NCBI GenBank assembly: GCA_934277845.1
Contig: CAKQVV010000001.1
Span: 3,358 to 67,357, forward strand
DNA length: 64,000 bases
Origin: an uncultured Clostridia bacterium
Lineage (GTDB): Bacteria > Bacillota > Clostridia > Christensenellales > Pumilibacteraceae
Reading direction: 5' to 3'
Program-made: the position numbers and the translations under genes
Notes under the pieces: model-generated
What the model was told of the DNA's origin: nothing
The model's input: the letters and a program-made list of their open reading frames with translations, nothing else
Database searches by the model: none
Part shown: one piece after another, positions 36,121-43,547 of the stretch
Layout of the letters: each line of letters starts with the position of its first letter
How positions within the stretch are numbered: position 1 is the first letter of the stretch

Positions 36121-37882
36121 TTTTCAGTTCCTCCTCGGATAATTGCGACCGCGCGATGTCGGCGTACACGGGGCACGACTTCATCAGTTCGCGGTGAGTA
36201 CCCTGTCCCGCGACCTTGCCGTCGTCGAGTACTATTATTCTGTCGGCATTCATGATCGTACCCACGCGCTGGGCGACGATAATCACGTTTTTATCCGCGG
36301 CGGTTTCGCGTATCGCGGCACGAAGCCGGGCATCGGTCCTGAAGTCGAGCGCGGAAAAACTGTCGTCGAACACGAGTACGGGCGAATTTTTGTAAAGCGC
36401 GCGGGCAATCGCAAGGCGTTGTTTTTGTCCGCCCGAAACGTTGCCGCCGCTCTGGGCGATTTCGCTCTTGAATCCGCCGTCGCGACCGGCGATAAACTCG
36501 GTCGCCTGCGCAACGGACGCGGCTTGTTCCATTCTCTCGTCGCCGTCCGCGGCTTTCTCGTCGGCGAGTTTAATATTGCTTTCCACCGTACCGGAGAACA
36601 GCAGATTCTTTTGCGGTACGAACGCTACCGCCTCGCGCAGCGACGCAAGCGTATAGTCGCGGACATCTCTGCCGTCGAGTTTCACGCTGCCTGCCGTCGC
36701 GTCGTAAAGACGGGGAATAAGTTTGACTATCGTGGACTTGCCGCTGCCGGTAGCGCCGATGATCGCGGTGGTTTCGCCGGGCGAGCACTTGAAACTCACG
36801 CCCGAAATCGCGTTCTCTTCCGCGCCGTCGTAAGAAAAACTCACGTTGTCGAATTCGAGTTCGCCGCGAGAACTAACAAGCGGCACGGCGAACTCGCCGT
36901 CGCGCACGGATATCTCGCGGTTTAGTACTTCGTCGACGCGGCGTGCTGACACGAGCGAGCGGGGCGCGAGCACGAATACCATGGTGATGACCATAAACGA
37001 CATTATGATCTGCACGGCGTAACTCATGAAAGCCATCATCGCGGCGACGTCGGTCACGTCTTTCGCAAAGTACGACGCGATCCATACGACCGCGACGGAC
37101 ACTCCGTTCATCGCGATATTGATGACCGGGAACAGCGCGCTCATCACGCGGTTGGTGAAGAGGTTTACGGAAGTGAGTTCGCGGTTCACGTCGTCGAAAC
37201 GCGCTTCCTCGCGGGATTCGGCGTTGAACGCACGCACGACGAGCATGCCGTTAAGTCCCTCTCTCGCCACGCCGTTGAGTCTGTCGATCAGCGTTTGCAA
37301 TTTCATGAATTTCGGCTGGACGATCGCCATCAGCACGATTATCGCGATAAGAACGAGTGCGACAGCGGCGACGATCACCCACAAAAGATAACTCATGCCG
37401 GCGGTGAGGCGCACCGCTTTGACGATGCCGCCGATCGCCATGACGGGGGCGTACATGACCATGCGGACGAGCATTATCGAGAAGTTCTGGATCTGCGTCA
37501 CGTCGTTGGTACTGCGTGTGATCAGCGACGAAACCGTGAACTTGTCGACGTCGGCGGCGGAAAACGCGGAAACCTTGTCGAACAGGTCGCGGCGAAGGTC
37601 GCGCGACGCTTTCGAACCGAGAATCGCGGCGATATAACCGACCGCAACCGCACAAACCGTTGTTGCCGCGGCATACCCGAGCATTATTCCGCCGTAGTAG
37701 AGTATCGTGCGCGTTTTGTCCGCGGCGTTAAGATCGGTGAGCGTATTGACTATGTTTTTCATATAGTCCGGAAGTTCAAGATCGCACAACGCTTCCGTCA
37801 CCAGCAAAACGAACGCGGCAAGTATCAGATACCAGTATTTCAGGTAGTACGATCCGACTGTTTTCCTTTTAGTTTTTTCCAT
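36113..37882 (-). CDS. ABC exporter half, degenerate Walker B (heterodimer subunit)
   Basis: 589 residues from the ATG complementary to 37880-37882, which has AAGGAG; the frame is open further upstream but that part lies within the MarR gene. Six membrane helices are followed by the nucleotide-binding domain, with Walker A GATGSGKST, a canonical signature VSGGQKQRLAIARAL and Walker B LVFDDSFSALD, in which Asp replaces the catalytic Glu. Paired with the other subunit's SQGQ signature, this makes one inactive and one active site, as is typical of heterodimeric exporters. The start overlaps the MarR gene end by 14 nt. Confidence 0.9.
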   Translation of the reverse strand: MEKTKRKTVGSYYLKYWYLILAAFVLLVTEALCDLELPDYMKNIVNTLTDLNAADKTRTILYYGGIMLGYAAATTVCAVAVGYIAAILGSKASRDLRRDLFDKVSAFSAADVDKFTVSSLITRSTNDVTQIQNFSIMLVRMVMYAPVMAIGGIVKAVRLTAGMSYLLWVIVAAVALVLIAIIVLMAIVQPKFMKLQTLIDRLNGVAREGLNGMLVVRAFNAESREEARFDDVNRELTSVNLFTNRVMSALFPVINIAMNGVSVAVVWIASYFAKDVTDVAAMMAFMSYAVQIIMSFMVITMVFVLAPRSLVSARRVDEVLNREISVRDGEFAVPLVSSRGELEFDNVSFSYDGAEENAISGVSFKCSPGETTAIIGATGSGKSTIVKLIPRLYDATAGSVKLDGRDVRDYTLASLREAVAFVPQKNLLFSGTVESNIKLADEKAADGDERMEQAASVAQATEFIAGRDGGFKSEIAQSGGNVSGGQKQRLAIARALYKNSPVLVFDDSFSALDFRTDARLRAAIRETAADKNVIIVAQRVGTIMNADRIIVLDDGKVAGQGTHRELMKSCPVYADIARSQLSEEELKNE

Positions 37883-38333
37883 TGAAACAATCTCCTTGTT
37901 TGCCGTATTCGTGTACGCGCTCGTCCAGCATACGGAACGCCGCAAGTATGTTCCCTTTTTCTTCCGGCGTGAAATTCTCGTCGATGCGCGCGTTGAGTTC
38001 GTCGTAGATTTTATCCGCTTTTTTAAATGCTTCTCTTCCCTTGTCCGTGACGGCAAGCACGACTTTGCGGCGGTCGTTCTCGTCGCGGCGGCGCGTGATA
38101 ATCCCCAGTTTTTCCAGCCGGATCGTTATGTTCGTCGTATTCGACAGCGGCGTTTTCAGTTCCCGGCAAACGTCGCCCACCGTTATTCCGTCGCCGAGCC
38201 GGCGTATGCATGTCAGCGTGAACGCTTGCGGCGGCGTAAGCCCCGCTTCTCTGAACGGCGCAAACAATATCTTCGTGATTCCGCCGTGTATCGACCTTAA
38301 ATGCCCGTGTATGTCCTCGGTAAACTGACTCAT
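37869..38333 (-). CDS. MarR-family regulator of the exporter operon
   Basis: 154 residues, with GGAGGT 5 nt before the ATG. It has a winged helix-turn-helix core (VGDVCRELKTPLSNTTNITIRLEKLGIITRRRDENDRRKVVLAVTDKGREA, given here as separate helices and wing: VCRELKTPLSN, ITIRLEKLGII, RRRDENDRRKVVL). The last part of the gene overlaps the start of the exporter gene. MarR proteins repress such exporters until a drug or metabolite binds. A candidate operator TTATCACGATAA lies at 38352-38363, just downstream of the -10 box. Confidence 0.9.
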   Translation of the reverse strand: MSQFTEDIHGHLRSIHGGITKILFAPFREAGLTPPQAFTLTCIRRLGDGITVGDVCRELKTPLSNTTNITIRLEKLGIITRRRDENDRRKVVLAVTDKGREAFKKADKIYDELNARIDENFTPEEKGNILAAFRMLDERVHEYGKQGDCFNGKN

Positions 38334-38351
38334 ACCGACCTCCGAAATTAC

Positions 38352-38394
38352 TTATCACGATAACTATTTTATTTATATGTTTAATTATTGTCAA
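38352..38394 (-). promoter_or_regulatory. Promoter and likely MarR operator
   Basis: TTGACA (38389-38394), 17-nt spacer, TAAAAT (38366-38371). The palindrome TTATC-AC-GATAA (38352-38363) covers the expected transcript start, well placed for autorepression. Confidence 0.75.
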
Positions 38395-38411
38395 GAAAAT
38401 AATAAAAAAAT

Positions 38412-38443
38412 AAAGTGAAATTTTTGTCACAAAATTTCACTTT
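38412..38443 (-). terminator. Terminator of the serine dehydratase gene
   Basis: A perfect 13-bp stem AAAGTGAAATTTT/AAAATTTCACTTT with a 6-nt loop; on the minus strand it is followed by TATTTTTTTATT. Confidence 0.85.
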
Positions 38444-38496
38444 TTGCGGGATTTTATAGGGATTGATAATGGTGTATCGGTTTTTTAACCTTTCTC

Positions 38497-39711
38497 TCAC
38501 CGGTCGCAGGCGGCGTCGCCTTCGCGGTAGAGTTTTGCAAGACCGCTCTCGCCGGTTTCTCGGTAGCCGCGCCCCAGGTCCTTGCCCGTTTCGTACATGG
38601 TTTCGACAATGGTATCAAATGAAACCTTGCGGGTATAGGTCAAAAAGTTGGAGATGGACAGCGCGTTTATCGCGCGCATTGCGGCGACGGCGTTGCGCTC
38701 GATACAGGGAATCTGCACAAGTCCGCGCACGGGATCGCACGTTAGTCCCAGATGATGTTCTATCGACAGTTCCGCGGCATACTCGATTTGTTCCAGACTC
38801 ATGTCGAAAAGTTCGCCGAGCGCGGCGGCGGTCATGGCGCAAGCCGAGCCGATTTCCGCTTGACAACCGCATTCCGCCCCGCTGATGCTGGCGTTGGTCT
38901 TGATAAGATTGCCGATAATACCGCCGGTTGCGATGGCGTTAATCACTTTTTCGTCGGTAAAACCGTGCTCGTCCTGCATGAATCTGAGCGCGGACGGCAT
39001 TACTCCGCACGAGCCGCAAGTGGGTGCGGTGACTATCGTCCCGCCCGCGGCGTTTTGCTCGCTGGTGGCGTAAGCATAAGCGCAGACGAGCCTGTCGGCA
39101 CGTACTTCCGCCGTTTCGCCGAGATAATGCTGACGATACAAAAACTTCGCTTTGCGGCTGATGTCAAGACCGCCCGGAAGCGTGCCGGTCGCGGCTAATC
39201 CTTCCTTTATCGTGAGTTTCATGCGCTCCCAGACTTTGCCGAGATAACCGAAAATTTCATCGCCCTCGCACTCGCGGACGTACTCGTAAAGACGCATATC
39301 GTTGTCGCGGCAATGCGCGGCTATTTCGTGAAACGAATTAAAGGAATAAACGTCCTCGCCGTCGCCGCCCTCGCGTCCCTCGAAAAGGATCGCGCCGCCG
39401 CCCACGGAGTAGGCGCGTTCGGTTACTTTCTCGTCGCCGTAAACCGCCGTAACGTCCATGGTGTTTGGGTGAGGCAAATCTTTCGATTCGGTGTCGCAAA
39501 CGATTTTCACGCGCCCGGGCATTACTTTCCGGATAACTTCGTCGGTGCCGTGACCGTTGCCGGTTGCCGCCAGACTGCCGTAAAGCGTGACGATATACCC
39601 GTCCGCCCCGCCGTGCCGCGACAAAAACTCCGTCACGATCTTCTCCGGTCCCATTGTGTGCGAACTCGACGGTCCCGCGCCTATTCTGTATAACGCTTTC
39701 AACGATTTCAT
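38497..39711 (-). CDS. sdaA: L-serine dehydratase, iron-sulfur-dependent, single chain
   Basis: 404 residues from the ATG complementary to 39709-39711, chosen for GGAG upstream and for the family start MKSLKALYRIGAGPSSSHTMGP. The beta-type domain lies at about 1-150 and the alpha-type catalytic domain at about 165-404. Cysteines for the [4Fe-4S] cluster lie in APTCGSCGVMPSA, GAECGCQAEIGSACAM and LTCDPVRGLVQIPCIERNA. It turns L-serine into pyruvate and ammonia and feeds amino-acid fermentation. Transcribed alone; a strong terminator follows. Confidence 0.92.
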   Translation of the reverse strand: MKSLKALYRIGAGPSSSHTMGPEKIVTEFLSRHGGADGYIVTLYGSLAATGNGHGTDEVIRKVMPGRVKIVCDTESKDLPHPNTMDVTAVYGDEKVTERAYSVGGGAILFEGREGGDGEDVYSFNSFHEIAAHCRDNDMRLYEYVRECEGDEIFGYLGKVWERMKLTIKEGLAATGTLPGGLDISRKAKFLYRQHYLGETAEVRADRLVCAYAYATSEQNAAGGTIVTAPTCGSCGVMPSALRFMQDEHGFTDEKVINAIATGGIIGNLIKTNASISGAECGCQAEIGSACAMTAAALGELFDMSLEQIEYAAELSIEHHLGLTCDPVRGLVQIPCIERNAVAAMRAINALSISNFLTYTRKVSFDTIVETMYETGKDLGRGYRETGESGLAKLYREGDAACDR

Positions 39712-39855
39712 ACGTTTCACTCCGACATTGATTTTATACCCGTTCGCCGGTAAAGTCAAGGGAAACGCGCCGTGACGAGTAAGGATATTGTTCTTAATAT
39801 TATCGTTGCCGTGCTGTCGCTACGCTCGGAATGGCAAGGATTTATTCGTTTTCTC

Positions 39856-39902
39856 CCGTGGGGGATTCCACGCAAAACCTGATGGTTTTGCTCTGAATGA
39901 CG
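39856..39902 (-). repeat. Variable-hairpin repeat, copy C
   Basis: On the minus strand CGTCATTCAGAG, then an 8-bp stem GCAAAACC/GGTTTTGC (39872-39879 with 39884-39891), then CGTGGAATCCCCCACGG. Confidence 0.7.
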
Positions 39903-39962
39903 TTCTGAACGGAATGTGCGCGTTAGAATTTTAAAATTGAATGTGCAGCCTCCGCGCTTCCT

Positions 39963-40023
39963 CGTCTTTCAGAGAAACAACCGAGTGGTCTTGCTCGGCT
40001 GTTTCGTGGAATCCCCGACATGG
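39963..40023 (+). repeat. Variable-hairpin repeat, copy D
   Basis: CGTCTTTCAGAG (39963-39974), an 11-bp stem with one mismatch (39975-39985 with 39994-40004), then CGTGGAATCCCCGACATGG. It lies 60 nt from copy C in opposite orientation. Confidence 0.7.
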
Positions 40024-40058
40024 AGCGAATACGCAACCATATCAGCAATATCGGAAAA

Positions 40059-40328
40059 GACGGGGCGGCGGTTGCCGGCATTACGGCAACCTTTGGAACT
40101 AACGCTTACGCGTTGGTTCGCGTACGCGGGTTGCAATAACTACTTTGGCAACGGTTGGTTCTGACGGGGCGGCGGTTGCCGGCATTACGGCAACCTTTGG
40201 AACTAACGCTTACGCGTTGGTTCGCGAACGCGGGTTGCAATAACTACTTTGGCGGCGGTCGGTTCTGACGGGACGGCGGTCGGCGGCATTACGCCGACCT
40301 TTGGAACTAACGCTTCGCGTTGGTTCGC
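40059..40328 (+). repeat. Tandem repeat of 104-bp units (2.6 copies)
   Basis: Units begin at 40059, 40163 and 40267 with GACGGG(G/A)CGGCGGT. The first two are nearly identical. Each unit holds a stem GGTTGCCG-GCATTA-CGGCAACC and a second stem AACTAACGC/GCGTTGGTT. In the third unit the first stem reads GGTCGGCG/CGCCGACC, so both arms changed together. There is no coding frame, and spacing and length do not fit CRISPR. Confidence 0.85.
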
Positions 40329-40359
40329 GAACTTTGTTTGCTGTTGCAAACAAAGTTCG
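40328..40359. other. 13-bp perfect hairpin
   Basis: CGAACTTTGTTTG (40328-40340) pairs with CAAACAAAGTTCG (40347-40359) around CTGTTG. It adjoins the end of the tandem repeat. There is no T run to mark a terminator. Confidence 0.7.
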
Positions 40360-40370
40360 TCCCTTGGTTT

Positions 40371-40420
40371 CGCTCCAAAGATAAAAGGGCATCTTGCGAT
40401 GTCCTTTTATCTTTGGAGCG
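40371..40420 (-). other. 50-nt near-perfect hairpin overlapping the 3' end of tRNA-Gly
   Basis: Arms 40371-40388 and 40403-40420 pair perfectly over 18 bp. The loop itself can extend the stem by five pairs to a TTGC tetraloop. The tRNA-proximal arm contains the last seven bases of tRNA-Gly (CGCTCCA, 40414-40420). No T run follows. Confidence 0.75.
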
Positions 40421-40488
40421 GAAGACGGGGCTCGAACCCGCAACATTCGGCTTGGGAAGCCGACGCTCTACCATTGAGCCACTTCCGC
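40414..40488 (-). tRNA. tRNA-Gly (anticodon CCC)
   Basis: 75 nt including an encoded CCA. The acceptor arms GCGGAAG/CTTCCGC, the D-arm GGCTCAATGGTAGAGC, the anticodon loop TTCCCAA on a TCGGC/GCCGA stem, and the T-arm with GGTTCGAGCC are all present. It reads GGG glycine codons. Confidence 0.95.
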
Positions 40489-40561
40489 ACGACAGTGTCA
40501 GTATATACTTTTTGTAGTCCGATGTCAATCGTACGACAATAAAAAACACGGATAAAACAAA

Positions 40562-40592
40562 ACGTCGCCCGGCTTTTACGGTCAAGCGACGT
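40562..40592 (-). terminator. Terminator of tRNA-Pro
   Basis: Stem ACGTCGC/GCGACGT; on the minus strand it is followed by TTTTGTTTTAT. It lies just past the CCA of tRNA-Pro, so tRNA-Gly must use read-through or its own promoter. Confidence 0.8.
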
Positions 40593-40597
40593 CTTTT

Positions 40598-40674
40598 TGG
40601 TCTGAGTGAGAAGATTTGAACTTCCGACCTCTTGAACCCCATTCAAGCGCGCTACCGAACTGCGCTACACCCAG
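40598..40674 (-). tRNA. tRNA-Pro (anticodon GGG)
   Basis: 77 nt with encoded CCA. The acceptor arms CTGGGTG/CACTCAG contain one G-T pair. The anticodon loop is ATGGGGT on CTTGA/TCAAG, and the T-arm has GTTCAAAT. Confidence 0.95.
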
Positions 40675-40705
40675 TCGCGAACGAACACCCTTCGTTCGGG
40701 TTATC

Positions 40706-40734
40706 ATTATAGCACAACAAAATTCATAATGCAA
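40706..40734 (-). promoter_or_regulatory. Promoter of tRNA-Pro
   Basis: TTGCAT (40729-40734), 17-nt spacer, TATAAT (40706-40711), about 30 nt before the tRNA. The rest of the 240-nt gap to 40914 holds only the terminator at 40768-40810. Confidence 0.7.
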
Positions 40735-40767
40735 GCGTTTTCGCAAATTTTATTAAACCCGAACATC

Positions 40768-40810
40768 AAAAAGTCGTCCTGCGCACGCGTCGACGCACAC
40801 GCAGGACGAC
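40768..40810 (-). terminator. Terminator of the GH43/CBM9 operon
   Basis: An 11-bp perfect stem GTCGTCCTGCG/CGCAGGACGAC with a 16-nt loop; on the minus strand TTTTTG follows. Confidence 0.75.
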
Positions 40811-40913
40811 CTGAAGAAGAAATGGAAATGAAAAAAGGCTGTTTTATCCGCGCTTTACGCGTCCGGCGGGAAAATCGTTATCTCCCGCCGAAACGTTTCG
40901 GGTTTTGCGCGCG

Positions 40914-43535
40914 TTATCTGGTTTCGATACCGTTTGCGGTGAGGTAGTACATATCGACTACATTCCAGCCGCTTGCGTCGGTGGGCTCCCAGTAATCGTA
41001 CGATCCCGCCTTGATGCTGATCACGTCGCCGCGCGTTCTCCACGCGCCGCCGATGCGCACGACGTAGTTTCCCTTGCCAAGACCGGTGGCAGGATCGAAA
41101 CGAGTCGCGTCGGGATTGCAGATCATGTCGTTGGGGATAAACCCTTCGACGATCGTAACGTAGTTGCCCACGCTCCCCGTAGTTTTCATCACGTAGTCCA
41201 CCGCGTCGCCCTGACGGACGCAACCGATGGGCGTAAAGAAGAACTGACGCGTGCCGCTGTGTTCGGTGTTGGAGCTGGTCGAAGTGGCGGTTTCGATGAC
41301 GAAGTTGCTGAGCATGCCGCAATCGTAGTCGTTGGTCGAGTACTTGTTGTGCGCGACTCTCACGAAGAAGTACAGTCCGTCGTTGCCCTTATGATACCGC
41401 GCGACAAAGCCCTTGGACGGATCGTCGTTGCCTCTCGCAACCGATTCGCGACCGCTCCAGCCCGCCCAGTCGCCGTCGTCGCCGTCTATGACGCGTTCGG
41501 TCGCTTTGCCGGAAAGCGTTATGCCGCTGCCGCCGACATAACTGCGGTGTCCTTTTTCCCACGCGGGAGTGTCGACCTGATACCAGATATACGGCTGATC
41601 GTTGAGTCTTCCGAGCGAATTGATTACGTCGTTTTCCGCCGGATCCCAGGTTCCGTCCGCGAGTTTCTTGCCCGTACCGGTACGCCAGGAGAACGCGACT
41701 CTCACTTTACCGTCGACGATCGCGCCGAGCGCATTGAGTTGCGCGGCGGAAACGTAACCTTCGGTGACGGTGGTGTAGCGCGTGTACGAGCCCGTCACGC
41801 CGCTGTCCTCTGTCTTCATTACCGCGGTGCAAAGATGTGCTTTGTCCGGCGTGACGTGCAGCGTCGTACTTCCATCGCCGTTATTCACGGTCATGCCTAT
41901 TTCGAGGCTGGTGTTGTGCGACCATTCGCTGTTGCCACTGAGGTAAACCGCGTGTTTCGCCTTCGTGACGAAGTACAGTCCGTCGTCTTTGAGAATGGCT
42001 TTTACGGTAAATTCTTTGCCGCTGTTGTCGTAAGCATAGGAGCCGAGTACTCTACCGGAGTATTCCGCCCAGTCGCTGTCGTCGCCGTCGATCGTGTAGT
42101 GTTTGGTTTCTATCATCGCCTCTCCCTTCGTCACCGCCGCGTCGCCTTTGAGAATCGTGTAATCAAAGTATTTCGCGCCGACGTTGAAGGACAGGATCGC
42201 GCCGCCCGTTTTTGTGTTGTCGCCGATATAATCATAGGTTCTCTCGCCGATATAGACGTCGTTCATAAAGTAATGGAATTTGCTCCCGTTCCTGTAAACC
42301 GCGATTTTTGCGTTGTCGACGGTAATACCTATGTCGTTGTTTGCGTTAAGAATTTTCGGAGAACTCCATGCCCAGCCGGAAACGGTATCGATGTTCGTTT
42401 CGGTCGCAATAAAGTTCTTGATCGAGGAAGCGTCCGCGGACACGTCGTACATCGCCATCACCGAACGGAAATGAGATTCGCCGTTCTGCGTCGTCGGCTC
42501 GCCCATAAACATCCAGCCCACTTTCGGGTACTTGTCGCCGTTGTAGATCTCGTTGACTTTGATCGTGGTTTCGACGTAGAATTTCGTTTCGTTGAAGTTT
42601 TTGATATACAACTTCGCGTCCGGTCCCGCCGTCGAATCGACATAGGGATTTTCGCCGTTGTCGTGGCTGAGATCGAATCCCTCGGAATAGTAAGTCCTGC
42701 TGTCGAGATGACCGAAGTTTTCGCCCTCGGACGCGACGACTCTGCCGCTTTCGTCAAACTTGAACCAGGTGCCGGGCGCGCCGAAGTCCACGCCGAACGG
42801 CTTGCCGATGAGTTCCCACGCAAACGGGGACTTTTCCCTCGCGAACTGGTTGCGCTCGATGGTGAACATGCTCATTATCGCGTCGGGCTTACTCTCGTAA
42901 CCCAAGGACTTCCACGGGATAAAGACTTCTATGGCGTAACCCTGCGTGTTCGCGGTGTTTACTTCGCCCTTGACGTTTACTCCGGTGCCGATGCCTAAAA
43001 CGGGGTAAACCATATACTCGCCCAGCATGCGCTTGCGAAGCTGGTACGTTCCGTCGGTCGCAAACCCGAACTCGAACGCGCCTTCGTCGATCGAGCGATA
43101 GGAGCAGTCCGCAATGTACACCGACATGCCGGTTTTCTGGAAAGGATCGCGCTTGTCGGTGGTGTTATTGCCGTTCCAGTTGATCGGATCGTCGGTAATC
43201 ATGGCATAGTAAACGCCCTTGTCTGTCATTGTGCCGGTGGCTTTTATCGTACAGTCGTCGAGGTCGACCATTGTATAACGGTCGTCGCGCTGATTGCGGG
43301 TGGAAACCATCTCCACCCAGGTCAGATTCTGCCAGATGTCCTCGTCGAACTTGCCGTCGAACACGATGCCCTCGTCCGCGTCGACATCGGCGTTGCGATC
43401 GGCAGGCGGGGCTTCGGGTTTGCGGACATAACCGTCAAACAGTCCGTTGTTTTGCGCGTCGCCGCATGCCGCCAAAGCGAACGCGGAAAGTAGCAAAGTG
43501 AGTATCAGTACGAGAGAAATAATTTTCTTTTTCAT
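40914..43535 (-). CDS. Lipoprotein with CBM9/DOMON-like carbohydrate-binding domains
   Basis: 873 residues with lipobox ALAAC (Cys24). Three similar beta-sandwich units can be picked out by their openings: FDGKFDEDIWQNLTWVEM near 58, TIDGDDSDWAEYSGR near 475 and VIDGDDGDWAGWSGR near 695. Each is followed by GVYYAM, GLYFVTKAKH or GLYFFVRVAH, and later by a GYAIEVFIPWKSLGY-like strand in the first unit. This is the pattern of CBM9-like domains, which bind reducing ends of xylan, cellulose and other glucans. A middle part (about 300-470) looks like another beta-sandwich. It is encoded 12 nt after the GH43-like gene and probably helps it hold the substrate. Confidence 0.75.
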   Translation of the reverse strand: MKKKIISLVLILTLLLSAFALAACGDAQNNGLFDGYVRKPEAPPADRNADVDADEGIVFDGKFDEDIWQNLTWVEMVSTRNQRDDRYTMVDLDDCTIKATGTMTDKGVYYAMITDDPINWNGNNTTDKRDPFQKTGMSVYIADCSYRSIDEGAFEFGFATDGTYQLRKRMLGEYMVYPVLGIGTGVNVKGEVNTANTQGYAIEVFIPWKSLGYESKPDAIMSMFTIERNQFAREKSPFAWELIGKPFGVDFGAPGTWFKFDESGRVVASEGENFGHLDSRTYYSEGFDLSHDNGENPYVDSTAGPDAKLYIKNFNETKFYVETTIKVNEIYNGDKYPKVGWMFMGEPTTQNGESHFRSVMAMYDVSADASSIKNFIATETNIDTVSGWAWSSPKILNANNDIGITVDNAKIAVYRNGSKFHYFMNDVYIGERTYDYIGDNTKTGGAILSFNVGAKYFDYTILKGDAAVTKGEAMIETKHYTIDGDDSDWAEYSGRVLGSYAYDNSGKEFTVKAILKDDGLYFVTKAKHAVYLSGNSEWSHNTSLEIGMTVNNGDGSTTLHVTPDKAHLCTAVMKTEDSGVTGSYTRYTTVTEGYVSAAQLNALGAIVDGKVRVAFSWRTGTGKKLADGTWDPAENDVINSLGRLNDQPYIWYQVDTPAWEKGHRSYVGGSGITLSGKATERVIDGDDGDWAGWSGRESVARGNDDPSKGFVARYHKGNDGLYFFVRVAHNKYSTNDYDCGMLSNFVIETATSTSSNTEHSGTRQFFFTPIGCVRQGDAVDYVMKTTGSVGNYVTIVEGFIPNDMICNPDATRFDPATGLGKGNYVVRIGGAWRTRGDVISIKAGSYDYWEPTDASGWNVVDMYYLTANGIETR

Positions 43536-43547
43536 GATTTTCCCTCC

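Noticed and set aside
40059..40328. CRISPR-like array
   Set aside because: Whole 104-bp units repeat without unique spacers, and there are no cas genes.
40371..40488. Integration (att) site of a genomic island at tRNA-Gly
   Set aside because: No integrase gene and no direct duplicate of the tRNA end; the shared bases are in inverted orientation within a hairpin.
40905..42998. Plus-strand open frame of nearly 700 codons opposite the CBM9-like lipoprotein
   Set aside because: Antisense shadow with no start signal; the minus-strand gene has a signal peptide, ribosome site and repeated domains.
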